Made by a program: the position numbers and the translations under genes
Notes under the pieces: generated by a model
Database searches by the model: none
What the model was told of the DNA's origin: nothing
What the model saw: only the letters and a program-made list of their open reading frames with translations
Part shown: positions 39,624-53,107 of the stretch, in pieces
Position numbering within the stretch: position 1 is the stretch's first letter
Layout: the number at the start of each line of letters is the position of its first letter
DNA from: Climacteris rufus
Lineage: Eukaryota; Chordata; Aves; Passeriformes; Climacteridae
Direction of reading: 5' to 3'
NCBI GenBank assembly: GCA_013398175.1
Contig: VZRZ01005152.1
Span: 818,010-882,009, forward strand
Length of the DNA stretch: 64,000 nucleotides

Positions 39624-42600
39624 TTAAAAATATAATTTAGTTGATGATTTCCCAAGATCACACCATGAAGAATCTGTACTGAACCATATTTAAGAATGCC
39701 AGACTGAAGTACTTAATCAAGAGTCACTTTTCTGGATCAAGATGATTGTCCTCATCAGGCAGACAGTGAAAGCTCAGCATTGAGCTCAAGGAGTTTTTAC
39801 CTTAGAACATTAACAAAGACAAAAAGAAGGCCAATGGAAAGGAAGCAGAAAAATGAGAAGCAATTTTTCTTATCAACCACCATGGTGAAATAGAAATTTG
39901 GGCTCCTAATTTCTGTGGAAAAAATCAGACTTTAAAAACCAACAGAAGAAGTGTAGAGAAAATAATTTTTAAGAATCTGGCTTGGCATTCTGAACTTGTA
40001 CTGAAGCAGAACCTTAGTACCAAAGATTAAGTCACAGCTCTTGATCCACAAGATCTTTTTTAAGCTACCATTCCTAAGAAAGACTGTAAAAATAACAATT
40101 ATTAATATTGTTAGTATACCCCAACTATCTGTTGGCCCTACTGAGATTTTAGCTTTGCCAAAATGCAAGCAGAAAATTCAGGCACATGAGAAAATTCAGG
40201 CACATGAGAAGTGAATTTAATCAGGAACTTGCCATCTGGCATAAGCAAGCAAACATTAAGTGTCGCCCTTTTAATAGAGAAGAAACTATAATTGACCAGG
40301 GAACAGACTATAAACTATTTCTTGTTTGATTGAAATGCGTAAATTAACTATGGGAATAGTGTAATTATGTAGTATTTTGAAGGATTTTCCTCGAGGCTGA
40401 GCTGTAGGCAACCACAGTAAGCAGAGTAACTATAGTAAAAGTGTTGACTTAAAATTGACAGACAGAAATTGATAACTTTCGGCAGTCTTTAAGAATGTGA
40501 GATCTCAATGTACTAAGCAAAGTTTGAATATACTTGTAAAAGATATAGTTGTATCAATTTAAACAAGAAATAAAAGCACAGCTAACATTCCTTTTGGGGT
40601 GCTAGCAGGAGCAAAGTTTATCATAATTTAGCATCCCATTCTGGTAGACTGTTTTGAAAAATAATAAAGCCAAGTATGGAAATGGACAACAGAATGCAGT
40701 AGGCTGTACTGAGCTGCTCTGACTAAAACAGGAGACAAATGATTTGATTTTAGTAAGAAACATTATTAACAAATGCCCAGGTTTCTTCTTTAGTGAACTT
40801 GTGATTCATAATAGTTTCATAATTACTAGTCAAAGTAACTGACTAGTAGGGAATACATTCATTTTAACCATAACCAGAAGTTATGGTTAAAAGTCTTTTC
40901 CCCTGTTATTTACTGAAAACATTTTATACTGCATCTTTACTTCTCACACTTCATTAGCTTTGCATCAGCTGAAGTGACAACAGCTGCATCCTAGTTGGTA
41001 TGATCATCTCATTTACTGTCTGGATAACTACACAAACAGGCTGCTTCATTTTTAGCTGTGCAGTCTAACAAGCAGTCCATCAACTGTTAGAAAATGGTTG
41101 CAGGGCTAATCACAAAGCCAAGGCACAAATCAGCCCCTCCAGCAGAAAACAACTTCCAGGAATTCACTGACCAATTCCTAAGATATAGGTGTCTGACAAT
41201 CTTCAACCTACTGTGACGTCCAACACTTCCCCTTAAGGATGAGTCATAGCACCTACTCTGCTATGGTTTATTAATCCAGCAGATAAGCACCAAAATCAGT
41301 TTAAAAGTGCATTGTTTTAGTCAGCTACTGTACAAAACTGTATGGACGTTTTTATTCCCAGTAGAACCAGCTGCATATCCAGTTTAACCATGACTTAGAG
41401 CTATCTGTACTGTTTGTAGCATTTTTTAAGGAAGTATCCTTGATATTTCCTGGAATATTGATAGAAAGAGGCCTTAAAGCCTTACCAGCAACATACAAAT
41501 AGTCAGTGTTGAGTCTTTTGGATTTTCAGAATGTGCATGTATCTTTGGGGCACTTTCTCTTTAATTGTCATTGTTAGACTTCATAATTAACTGATTTTAC
41601 CTGCCTCATGGGAACCCTAAAATCTGATTCTGAACCATCAATACCAGACCATTTTATTTTTACATTCTCAAGCAAGCTCTAGTAGACACTTAATGTACTT
41701 CTCTTTCCTCATTAATTGTGCTTGATGTGCTTATATTTTAAGCCTTTTCTTAAGTCAAGGGCCTATTGCTCTACCATCGACAGCTAGTAGTTCTTATTTC
41801 TTATATAATTTAATACTCCTTGTCTGTCTTCTATATCATATCCCCAAAAGAATAAAAAAATGAATGAAGCTGCATTCTAAAAACAGACATATAGTCCAAT
41901 ACATTTGTGGGTGCATGTGAAAATTCATATAGATATCTCCCAAAATACCCTCACAGTTCTCCATTGCTTGCCACATGACTGAGCAACCAGAAAGGCTGGC
42001 AGTTTTGTTTGCTACTGAAATAGTTCGAAAAGATCTGGTCAAGACTATATCCAGATTTTCTCCTGAGAATGGCACAGGAAGAGAAGCAATATTTTTGGAC
42101 ATTTGTGTTCTCCTTAAATTTTTAAGGCTGAATCAAGGAGAGATTGGCACTTTGACACCTGAGGCTAGAGGAGAAGTTGCCTCCAGCCAGACTGATTTTC
42201 ATGACAGCTTTCCTGGGTATGTTGTTAGCTGAAGCCTGGAAAGTCAGGGAAGACAGAAACTGAGTGTTGCATTTGTGGTATTTAGCATCCAACAGCATAC
42301 AGGAATACTCTTCCTGCAGAGAAATGGACACCCAAATGACTGTGAAAAAGCAAAGACAATGACTCACCTTCAGGTTACACATTCAGAAACTGGAAAGAGT
42401 TGAATGAAAATGTGTTTGGATTGTTGCTAGGGAAGTCGTTCAATCCTTGGGGCAGATTGTAACAATACTCCATGTAAAGGACATACATTGAGAGACCAAG
42501 AGGAGCAGGTGGTAAAGTACTGTAGGAAAGTTTAACCTTATTCTGAAAGAAACTAATGGAGGAAATCTCACAAATGACAGACCCTGAACAAAGAAAGAGC

Positions 42601-45570
42601 ATTTTGAGGCTGCTGTTTTAGTAGCCAATCTGCTATAGGAAGATACCACTTCTGCTCTTGATGCTTAACATGCAAGTTACAGGTTAAGGAGAATGACGTT
42701 TAAGATTTAAAAGACTACCTCTGTGAGCAACAAACCTGTACACATTGAATATTTTTCAGCGGCACCTTCCCCAAGATGATACAAGAAATGAGTGTGCCCT
42801 TTTAATCATACAATGTAACCTCTACAGAAGACGTGGATAGATAAATTGATTCTTCCACATTAAATTGTATCTCTTTTCTCAAGTAGCATTTTACATCCTC
42901 ATATATTGCAAGGATCTTGTATTCTTCCCTTGTCTTTCACTGCAAGAGAATAGATTGGGCTTTGTTTTGTGCTATTATTTCTACTTGCAGCATGTTCTTA
43001 TAGTAAGTCAATACTTTAGGTAGCTTGCTTTCTTTTCAAGTAATTGTCAACATTTGAAATAATTATTTGTATATGATCTACACATTGTTAAATAGCTCAA
43101 TTTTAAATCTTCTTCTTATACCAATATAGATAATCAGGTAATTTGCATTTGTTAGATATTTTATGGTTCAAAAAACAAAGGGAGAAAATATGTCAACCTA
43201 ATTCATATTTACTTACAGTATGAGTGTTATACACCCATTTATAATTTAAAAACCCCAACATGATTAATAGAAAATATTTTTGAGCGATATAATTTTTTAA
43301 ATGGCATATTAAGAATTTAAGAAATTAAATATAACAAGAAAAGATGGATTCATAGTCCCACTTTGATGCTTAGTAAACAGTAAAATTAACATGCTTAATT
43401 ACATTTCTCTATGAAAAACATAACTACCTTAAAATATTTTTTTCAAAAGTTTTTACTGGAAATGCCACATAAAATCAACTTCTTGCTCTGACTAGGTCCA
43501 GAGGAGGGCAAAGGACCCAACCAGCAAGATTAGGTAAAAAATAACAAGACAAACAGACACATGGTAACTAAGAGTATGTCAATATCTTATGACTCAAGTG
43601 AAGAGTAAACCTCAACCTTATACTTCCTTTGCATTCCCAAAAGATAACTAAGCATAAATGATCTATGGGGTTTTAGTTTTCTTTCTTATTGAAAGAGTAA
43701 TTATTATTATCAGTGCAGTGAAGGTTCTGTGTCACTCTCTCAGAACCACTAACATTTCCAAACTTTTAGATATGTATTTAATGTGTTTGGTGCAGAAGCA
43801 GCACTACTGAAAAGTAGCTATCTCTGAAGGATGCTTCCCAGTTTTCAGTAGATTGCAATGCAGCATCTGTAACAATGTCAAGTACCAACAATTCTCACAC
43901 CTCATTCCTAAGCCAATCCCAGGCAATTAATTACAGTTCTTGGTAAGGATCCATAAATATCATCCTTGTGAGAAAACATACAATTCCACAAATTAATGCT
44001 TTCCTGAATGTGAATAGAGTAACATTTTTGGAGAGTTGAGTCCATTTCAGCTAGATCCAGTGACATGCTTTTGGAGGTACCTGTAACTTGTATTATAGAT
44101 GGATGCCTTTGTCATTTTGCTTTTTTTTAGCCACCATGAAACTCAGATTTGATACTAAGAGGAAAGAGAGAGACAGAATGTAAGGAACAATGCTTGCAGT
44201 CATTAGAAAGCCCTGACTTCTACACAATTGTTAAGATAAATCTCATCACAAGTAACTCTAATAATGAAAATGTAAAGTATAATTTTGTGAATGAAATTAT
44301 TAAAAGTTTGCCTAGTGCATTTGTGTCAATCTGGGCTAATGATCAGGAACAATACTCTTTTATATAAACTACATGAAGATCTCAATGTTTCACTTAATAA
44401 ATTAAATAATATTTAAAAGAAGGATAGTTATTTCACAAGGAAGGAAGTTTAAGGAAGCACTGAAAATTTAGACTAAAATAATCTCCAAAAGAAAGTTTTA
44501 CAAACTAGCATACTTTGAAACATTTACAGACTTCAAAGCAGTTAAAACTAAAAATGTTCTTAAATTACTCAGACTATAGCAATGCAGAGAATTAGGCAGC
44601 TATAGAACATTTGCCACATTTTCCATTTTTTTTATAGCATGATGAAATCAAGGTGAAAGCAGAAAAGGATTTCATGACTGTCAGACACCAACAGCCTTAA
44701 AGAAACAGAAAGGGCCCAAACAGATAATACTGTGAATGTGCCTGGAAAAAGAAACTGCAGTCAACCTATCAAGTAGAAGAAGGTATCTAGAGACGTTCCA
44801 GAAAAGCTTGTGGGTGGAAGGAAATTAAGTCCTGGTGTACCACATCAATCCTCCTGCCAAAGTTCTCTTACTGTCTTAATAGCCACTCAGTATGGGGCTA
44901 GAATCTGAGTCCCAAGATAGGAACAATTAAAGAAACACCACGACCCAATATGAATACAATATGACATCAGCCTTTTTTTTTTGTTTGTTTGTTTACTAAC
45001 CAGAAAACAAACAGTCTCTTTGGAAAGGTAACTTTCTAGAAGAGTTTTTCTAAAAAAGAGAGTTCATTGAAGTTTCCCAAATTGCAAATAATAAATTGTC
45101 TTCCACTGTTTAGAAATTATATTTTATTTTCCATGTTTGAATTCAATTTGATGAGTAGCTATTGAAGTCTATTTGAGATAAAATTTGCTCATATCATATT
45201 TACTTTTCTATTGCTTGAATTAATTCACAAAAAAAATGCAAAAAGTGCAGCATAAAATCAAAATATTCACTATCTACCCTGCATCTGTTGCTAAAGTAGA
45301 TTACTGTACAACTTTTTTACCACAGGATTTAATTCAAGCCACAAAAACAAACTTTCTTTTCATCAAGCTCCTGTCTGTGAAACCCTAATTCAGCATTACA
45401 TATGGGAATTCTCCTATCAGCATTCATAAACACTGCATATTGTAGCTAGGCAGAGAAACAAAGGTTATCTCTAATGTTTTTTTTTTTAACACCATCCAAC
45501 ATCTTCCACAGCATCTCAACTGAAAGGGCTGTTATATCTCTGGTTCCCTATTTATCCTGGGGATAAATAC
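39624..45570. other. Intergenic DNA, no recognised gene
   Basis: AT-rich sequence with scattered frames under 90 codons, none with recognisable domains, and no CR1 tail or LTR that I can identify. Apart from the 18-bp tandem repeat near 40.2 kb, nothing stands out on either strand. Confidence 0.5.
40171..40210. repeat. 18-bp tandem repeat, 2.2 copies
   Basis: AGAAAATTCAGGCACATG at 40171-40188 is repeated exactly at 40189-40206, followed by four more matching bases. This is a simple local duplication in non-coding DNA. Confidence 0.8.
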
Positions 45571-46547
45571 TGTCCCGGGGTGACAGTATCATATCGCCAC
45601 TGTCGTGTATTGCTATCATGAGCAGACGTTTTTCAGTATGGGGCTATGTTCCTGACTGGAGGACAACGGATTTCCTCCCAACAGACTGTACATAAAATAA
45701 GATGACTCCCGCAGGATTCCTCTTCTTCCCAGCTGCGGTGTACAGTGTACAAGGTCGGCACAGCAGAGAGAAGGAGAGGTTTTTGTTTGCTTTTTTTTCG
45801 CTTCCCCTTGCCAGGTTTCTTTTTTTTTTGTGCCTTTTTCTTTGTTTCTTTGGACCTGTGCTGTCACCTGGAACTGAGGAGGCGATCAACAGTGGAAGGA
45901 CATTGTCACAATAACAACATGAAAGAAGGACATGGACACCTGCTGAGAGCAAAGGAACAAGTGCCGGGCAAGACCTGCCCCATCTATTTTATATGTGTCT
46001 AATAAATCATATGTGGATTGGAGGAGACAATGAGCCGCCCCTCAATCACAGTGGTCAAAGGAAATGTCCATCAAACTTCTGTGCCCAGGAGAAAGGAATG
46101 TAAATAATAAAGATACCATTACAATAACATGGCTATGTTTACAGAGAATGTGTGAGAACTAGTTACAAAAGAATGATAACATCCAGAACTGCAAAACTCA
46201 GGGCAACAGGACATTCTTCCCCTCCCCACCCCCGGGCCTAGGGAGGCCTGGTGCAGTCTTGTGCCAGGACCCTCGGGAAGCTACCAGACGAAAGGGACTC
46301 TCTCTGGGACTTTTCTACTGAGGTTTTCCCTTGTTGGGGGATTTATTATCTGATTTATTATCTTCATTTGTTTTTTTGTCTTTGCTGTGTCTGCATGCAT
46401 ATTGTATGTGAATAAACAGGGGTTTATTTTTCACTTTCTTCTGAGAATTTTCTTTCCGGACCAGAGGGGGGCAGGGGGTGGGGGCTGGTGAGAGCTGCAT
46501 TTTCTTTTGGAGGAGGTTCCCCCCAGCTGTTTTCTCAAACGATAGCA
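45571..46547 (+). mobile_element. Endogenous retrovirus LTR (977 bp)
   Basis: The LTR starts TGTCCCGGGGTGACAG and ends GATAGCA, four bases before a primer binding site, which fixes the 3' boundary well. It has an A/T-rich TATTTTATATGTG stretch near 45.98 kb and AATAAA hexamers near 46.00, 46.11 and 46.41 kb that could serve as TATA and polyadenylation signals. Base composition differs sharply from the flanks, with T-runs and C/G-runs. The candidate target site before it is AAATAC, but no matching 3' LTR was found in the window. Frames of 70-102 codons on both strands inside the LTR are not considered genes. Confidence 0.8.
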
Positions 46548-46551
46548 GAAT

Positions 46552-46571
46552 TGGCGCCCAACTCGTGGGGC
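46552..46571 (+). other. Retroviral primer binding site, lysine-tRNA type
   Basis: TGGCGCCCAAC followed by TCGTGGGGC matches the complement of the 3' end of tRNA-Lys(1,2), as in many class II (betaretrovirus-like) elements, with two extra bases (TC) in the middle. Its place four bases after the LTR end is as expected. The insertion may be a mutation in this copy or a family feature. Confidence 0.75.
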
Positions 46572-46647
46572 TTGAGAAAGTGAAAAATAAACCTGTACTC
46601 ATTATAGTTTGATTTAAATTGCTTTGTAGTGGGATACTGCAGTCATT

Positions 46648-46977
46648 ATGCTGATGGACGTGATAATGTTTTTCTGGTTCCCAGGTTTTTTTGAGGTGCT
46701 TATGTCTTTGTGGGCTCTACGTTTGTTTGCTTGTCTGCAAATACCACCAATTTTGTCCCTCATATGTCGCTTTTGCAGAGCAGGGGCACGTACCCGAATT
46801 GTTATTTGTTTAGGTGTGGTGATACTGATTTACAAGCAGTTGAGTGAGGCACTGGGGGGTGTTCTGAATGTGTATTATCTGATATTTTGCTTAGCTGCAA
46901 ACCTTGCTTATTTGCATTTTGAAGCCCTTTTTCATGAAGCTTTCAAAGCCAAGTGGGGAAATTATCCTGACCAGTAA
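46648..46977 (+). CDS. 109-codon ORF downstream of the ERV primer binding site
   Basis: The ORF begins 76 bases after the primer binding site, where the leader and gag region would lie. The product starts MLMDVIMFFWFPGFF and is strongly hydrophobic, with about three potential membrane segments (roughly residues 3-33, 50-62 and 74-88), and ends in a short polar tail. This does not look like a gag matrix protein; I recognise no retroviral domain or conserved motif. It might be an accessory frame, captured sequence, a remnant of a non-autonomous element, or chance. An in-frame stop follows at 46975-46977 and no pro-pol-env frames continue beyond it. Confidence 0.3.
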   Translation: MLMDVIMFFWFPGFFEVLMSLWALRLFACLQIPPILSLICRFCRAGARTRIVICLGVVILIYKQLSEALGGVLNVYYLIFCLAANLAYLHFEALFHEAFKAKWGNYPDQ

Positions 46978-47404
46978 TGGTGTTCCTCCCTTGGATAATT
47001 CAGAAGTGCATTTTAAAAAAGGGCATATTTATCACTAAAGAATGAAGTTTTCCTTTGCAGAGTCCATAGAAGAAATGCTCTAATCCCTGTCCTACTAGCA
47101 TTGCATGAGACAGAACATACCCACTGCCATTTTTGTACCACTGACACCTTCCATCAGTTCCTTAAATGCTCAGAATACATAGAAAAGACTCCCCTTTTCT
47201 ATCCCACTTTCTTTGATGTGCTCATATAAGTACTCTAACAACAACATGGCACTACCCAACCACCAATTAAACAATGGTGAATTGAAAACACAACTGTAGA
47301 CTTTGAAAATGGTGCTGTGCTTGATATGTGACTTTACAGCAAGGTGTCTGAGGTGAGATGATAAAGAAAACAGGTACTGAAGTCATTGAACTACTAGTAA
47401 AATC
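46978..47404. other. Sequence after the ERV remnant, element end unclear
   Basis: There is no long frame and no recognisable pro, pol or env segment. The retroviral internal region therefore stops at or soon after the 109-codon frame, either by deletion or because the element is non-autonomous. I could not place the junction with host DNA. Confidence 0.35.
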
Positions 47405-47478
47405 CTACAATGGGTTATTTTGGGTTGGAAAGGACCTTAAAGATCATCTGGTTCCAAATCCCCTGCCAAGGGCTGGTA
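47405..47478 (-). mobile_element. CR1 LINE 3' tail, antisense
   Basis: TTTTGGGTTGGAAAGGACC, AAAGATCATCTGGTTCC and CCCCTGCCAAGGGCTGG follow one another in the order expected for the reverse complement of a CR1 3' end. About 70 bp are clear; beyond that similarity fades. The 89-codon frame covering it is a chance frame. Confidence 0.88.
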
Positions 47479-49027
47479 TCACAACTGCTTCCAAACACAA
47501 CATCAGGTATATGAGGACAAATTGCTACACTGACACAACAGAACCCACTTCCCACTGTGAAAATGAAGAGTTTGGGACACTTTTTGCAAGGCTTACACAT
47601 TCAAAGATTAGGAATGATGTTGAGTAAAAATACAGAGCTAGCTTTAGAAGCATAATGCCAGCAAAGAACGCCAAGAGGTGACTCTCCTTAGACTAACTTT
47701 AATAGTATTTTGATGCAATAAAAAAAGCATAAAGGAAACATACTGAGAGATTTTTTGTCTTTCAATAGGACAACATGGCAGTTGGACTACAGATTGATGA
47801 AAGTCCCTTCTGATTGAAGTATTCTATTCTAGTCTATTTTAACATATCTTACATTTCCGTGACCTGGATTTGCCATTCTACTGTCTCATCATTCAGAATC
47901 AGAAGGTCCTTCTGAAGCTTTTAAATTGATCCTATTTCCAACTTATTTTCAAATATCAGACCTCCAAACCCCAACACAGCCCTTTTGACAGGTGCTATCA
48001 TAGAAAAAAACCTGTAATGTGCATCATGCAAGATCTGTGTTATCTGACCAGGTCTCAGCACAGACTACTGCAGATCTCCAAAGACAATGTTTCTCCACTG
48101 CAAAAATTTAACATATATCCTTTCTCTCTGTTTTTCAAGTTATAGCCACCTGTTTATCCTTTCAGTACTCTACTACTTGTGCCATGGCTGCTTAGTTTCT
48201 TAGATTTCTGGTTAGGGAGTATCTTGAAAGCTTTCTGGAAATCTGAGGAATCAACACGATCACTTTAACTGATGTAATGCTCCATGTGCAAGGACATGTG
48301 ACATCATAGAGCTAAGAATGAAATTTAAAACTGGAATTGCTCAAAAGGCTGATCTAAAATTTGAAAGCAAAAATAACTAGCAATGTTCCAAGTCAAAAGT
48401 ATACAATAATTTCCTTTACCTGGTTCTTTTCATAGCTGCTTTGCCTTCATGACACACGCTTTGGAAACTTAAGAATTCATTTAATTTTTCAACTTCTCAG
48501 GATACAAAACAACAAAATCAATGTCAAAAAGCTGCATCTAAAATTTTCAGGTGCAAACAACCAAAATTACAAGCGACAATGCTAAAGAGTAACAGAATGC
48601 AAAGAACCTTTTAGTTTAGCATCCAATTTTCTGAAAATCAAAGTGGTAGCAATATTAAAATGAAGGTTGAAAACTGACAACTTTTGATAGAAAGATTACT
48701 TTTAAAGTCTTAGAAACTAGTCAATTGTTTCCAAGCCAAAAAAGAGCATGTTAATGGCTTAAATGGTTTACATGGTTTAAAGGTTTACATGGTATAGGAG
48801 GCACACTAAAATACAAAGAGAAAAGTCTTGGGGAAAAAGCAGCTCACAGAAAGTCAAAAGAGACTGCTATACCAAACAAAATTGCATAGAATTGAAATAA
48901 CTTGTCATTAAAATTATTAATGTAATGGAACATGCTACTTTATTCAGATAGAGTTAATTTACCTATTTAATGAACCAGTACAAGGAATTTTGAAATCTGT
49001 TTTGGCAACCTATGCATGGCACCAAAC

Positions 49028-49082
49028 CCCTGCCTCCCAAAAAACCTCAAAAAACAAACAAACAAAAAACAGGAAAAAAAAG
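49028..49082. repeat. A-rich AAAC-like simple sequence
   Basis: CAAAAAACAAACAAACAAAA followed by further A-runs forms an irregular A/C tract. A second one lies at about 49380-49432. Neither is attached to a body I can identify. Confidence 0.6.
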
Positions 49083-49799
49083 GGCAGTGATGGTCATTGT
49101 ATTCTCAATTCCTTCTAATCCCACATCTTCTATAAGAAGGAATTGTTTAGGAGAGGTAAAGACTAATGAATATCCATTTAAGCAATACATGCATTTAGAG
49201 GTGCTGTCTCTGTTTCTTTCTTTAGGTACCTTCCAGATCTACCATCTAAAGCAGCACAACTGTTTGATTTACTCAAGGTAGACTACAAAACCACAAACAG
49301 CTGTTAGACCAGTACCTCCCAGGCAGCAGACAGAAACCAGTTCTTTCCTTCTCTTTTCTTCCCTCGCATGCAGAGTTTCAGAAAAAAAAAACCTAAATAA
49401 TAAAAAAAAACCAACCAAAACAAAAACACAACCCTAAACTCTCCCCTCTCAGCCACCTAAAACTGGCTCCTTCCACAACTGTCAGGAATATAGACAGTCA
49501 TTTACCATGCACTCCCAGTCAAAGCAATGTCCAGGCTATATTATTTATATGTGTGATCTGTAAAGGAATGACTCCCGTCTAGATATCCACACAGAAGACT
49601 GCAGCACTATTCTTTCACTGTGTGTGCTTCCAGATGTCAAGTCTGGGAAACAGAGTCCAGTTACTGAAACGTTTGATATCATTGCCTCCATGAATTCTGA
49701 TCACATTTCAGACCATGGCTGGCCAGTGTCCAATATGCTAGTCCCTCTAACAGGAAGATACTTGGCAAAAGACCTCAGAGTAAATTACAGTTTAACTTC

Positions 49800-51600
49800 C
49801 AGGGGATGGTAGAAAATTTACTGAGCCTAAGGAGGATTCTTTGACCAAACTCCAGGCCCAGGTCAAGGAGGGAGAAAAGGACTGGGCTGGACTTCTTTCA
49901 CTATTCTCAAAGGGACTTCCTAGAATATGAAACTACTGAAAACATGCCACAGCACTGCATTATTTCAGGGCAAAGAGTAAACAGATCAAACACAATGATG
50001 CCTCTAGACAGCCCACATGCTAAGAATTTAGCCAGATTGAAAAAGTAAGGTAGACACATTCCTGGAAATCTATCTGAAACTCATGTACAAAGGCATGGCA
50101 TGGCATCTGGCTCTGGTAATTCTTGAAATATGCAGAAAGAGTAGGAGAATACTCCCAGGAATATCACTAAAAGCTAGATGTTTCCTGTCCTTATGTTCTT
50201 CCCTACACCCTTGTTGTGAGCTACTGTCAAAGACAGACTTCTGGGAAAGATGGACCTGTGGTATTCCCAAAGTTTATCATAAATATAGCACTGGAGATAC
50301 CACCACCTCAAACACCTCTCTGAGTCTTCTTTTTTGTGTTAAGGTGAGTAAACACATAATTCATTTCTACCTGCAAGGGTTCAAGACTGAGCTGTTGTCC
50401 CTGTACTGGCTTCTGTTATCAAAGAATAGTTGTCACTTGTAGTAGGGAGCAGGGCTTGAGAGGCACCATCACAATGTAGACTAAGACTCTGAGACTGATA
50501 CAGATGGCATCTCAGAAATGGTAAAGAATGCTATCCTGACAATGCTGGAAGGTGTACATGTCATGAGAACAAGTCCAACCTATACAATGTACATTTAACT
50601 GTTAGAACCAGTCATGGAGTCCACAAATCTTCCCTGGCAGTCCACAAACCTCTGTAGAGAGCTATGCGCTGCAATTGCCAGTTATAAACATTATGTAGAG
50701 AAAGTCATACAAACAGGTCCCACCTACTACCCCAAGACAAATGGGAACTCCCCTTGAACATATCCCCTATAAACTTGGTTGGTTTCAATATGGATGATTT
50801 GCAGTTAAATTTTCTACAACTGACTATGAAAAGACTCAGATTTTACTCACTTAGGCTGAAGTCATTCTTCAGGTATGAGCTGGGGCTTGGCACACTTTAA
50901 AGGAAAGTATCATTCTCCTATTCAATAAGGACAAGTGCCCAGAAATGGAAGAGCAGGTGTCAGATATCCCAGGTTCTGACAGAAAAATTCTAGACCCAGT
51001 GCTGATCTCAGCTCAATAGGACAACTGAGTTCAATTTTCTCAGCCAACATTCTGTGTAGTGAGGACTAACACTTGAGGAAAGCAAACAGGCAAAGAGAAT
51101 CATCCTTCACAAGACAGTAGTTTCTTTCAAATTCTAACATGATCACAGATGCCAAATTACAACATTTCATGTTAGCTCATGAAGTGGTATTCCGTAAAAC
51201 AGGATAACCCTATATAAACACACTGGGATCACAGCTTCACCAATGGTGATAGTTACAGCAACATCACATCTAGGCAATTACCACAAACCAATGGCTGGTA
51301 TAAACAGTGCAACACAATCAAGAGATAAAGCAGTTCAAGAACAAAGCCTATGCTGTGAAAATTCAAAGTCTTCTGAAGTAGCTGCTACACCATGGTACAC
51401 TCCTGCCTACATGCAGCAGGGATGCAGCTTATCTTTCCAAAGAGTCTCAGGCTTGGGAAGAGCAAACACAAGCCAGTCCCCACTAATCATCTCAAGGAAC
51501 AGATGTAGTCAGCAGACTTATTTCTCTCTGAAGTCTTCTTCTGATTATACTACAATGTCCCCTGTTACTATTCTTTCTTACATCTAAATCTATTATTCTT
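49800..51600. other. Non-coding stretch of unclear origin, less AT-rich
   Basis: Compared with its surroundings this 1.8 kb holds fewer A/T runs. It has overlapping frames of 66-119 codons on both strands, for example 50083-50442 and 51243-51587 plus. None has recognisable domains or splice sites that would join them. It may be an old, diverged transposable element. Confidence 0.3.
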
Positions 51601-52636
51601 TGCTGCATAATGATCCAGCATGAACATACTGACTTGAGACTGAGCCTATCTAATATTAATCTACAGGCTGGCTGCTAAGGCATTCTCTTGCAGGCTGAAG
51701 CAGTATGCTTCCATAGCTAGTAACTTCCTGAATTTGGTTTCCCACTTCCCTGTCCCTCTCTTTAGTCTATGATCAAAAAGGTGGGTAGGTCATCTATTCC
51801 TTTTTCCAAATTACATTAAATAAAATTCAGTATTCTCCTACGTAAAACAACTCCTTTGCTTCTGCTTTGGAGATAGAATTTTGGACTTGTAAAATTCATA
51901 GCCACTGCCCCATGTATGTCTATTTCACATTAACTGTACGTGCACTATACACCAAGTCATAAATTAGTTTAAAAACCTGTTGCATAGTAGGTCACAGTTA
52001 GCACAGGTAAATGCCTCACAGAATATTCCTAATAAGAAGGACCCTTCAAAAAAGGGATACCTTGCTAGTTGTCATGAAAAGGTAAGCCCTCTTTATGAGA
52101 CTATATGTGATCTTGTGCATTTTATAAGTTTGCATGCAAAAAGTTCAATGCTACAAACAATATTTCCTTCCTTATAATCTAAGAAGAATTAGATTATATT
52201 TATTGTTTTTCTTCAGCCTGCAGCAGTTAAATTGCAATTCTTTTTAAATCTTTCAAGAACTTTAAGAAACACAGTCCATATATACAATGTAAATTCTAAA
52301 CATAGAATCCTGAACACAGTACATCAAAACACATCAATATGAAGAAATTTACATTCATTTGGTTGTGACCTATAATTTTTTAGGATGACAGCTTGGGCAT
52401 GTGAAGTATTTACAAAAATCACAAATTCACCCCTTAGAAGGAAAAATTCCATAGCATTTAACCTGTCCTTGACATCTGCTAATGTTTATGATGTCCACCT
52501 ATGCATATATCCTGTACTTTATAGTACTTTAAACAGGTGTGATACTGAAGAACAGAAATACTCCAAACATCCAATACTTGCAAATACATAGGATTTGTTA
52601 TAAGATTGTGACTTTCAAAGACCTCCACAACAGAAT

Positions 52637-53107
52637 TTGTCTTTTTGCCTATGCAACAGATACCTGCTTCTACAATTTCTTGTACAGAGTACATTAGCAG
52701 CACATGACAACATATTTAGCCTTCTCTCAGCTACCCACTTTTCCAGAGAGTTTTTTTTTCAGTGTCAGGCTATAGGATTAACTAACCGTAACAGCAGTAG
52801 CAGGCCAATCCACTTCTGGTACTTTATTTTTCAGGATCCTTGGTACAGAAAGCAAGGGACAAGGACTATATTGGCTTTCTGGTGGTGGCACATTTTCAGC
52901 GAGCTGATTTCCAAAGGACCAAACAGCCTACTTCCTGTCACAGTGGCAAATGCAATCTCATGCCAAAGCAGATGCCATAAATCTTCAGAAAAAAGAAGGT
53001 GGCTGGCACTGGACAGTCATCACAGAATGATCCACAACCTTTTCCCTTATTGGCCCAGAAAGATCTTTAGGAATAGTTCAGGAGTAGGAGTAATCAATTG
53101 TTTTTGA
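52637..53107 (+). other. 156-codon ORF, probably not a gene
   Basis: This is the second longest frame in the window and the longest outside recognised repeats. The product is rich in aromatic and serine residues without a recognisable domain or plausible signal peptide, and nothing around it suggests a promoter. I judge it a chance frame in a locally less AT-rich stretch, but list it because of its length. Confidence 0.4.

Noticed and set aside
45616..46002. Frames of 70-102 codons on both strands
   Set aside because: They lie within the ERV LTR; translations are low-complexity phenylalanine- or lysine-rich runs from T/A tracts.
52637..53107. 156-codon plus-strand ORF as a gene
   Set aside because: The length is near what chance allows in 64 kb with locally lower AT content, and the product resembles no family I know; listed only as an uncertain frame.
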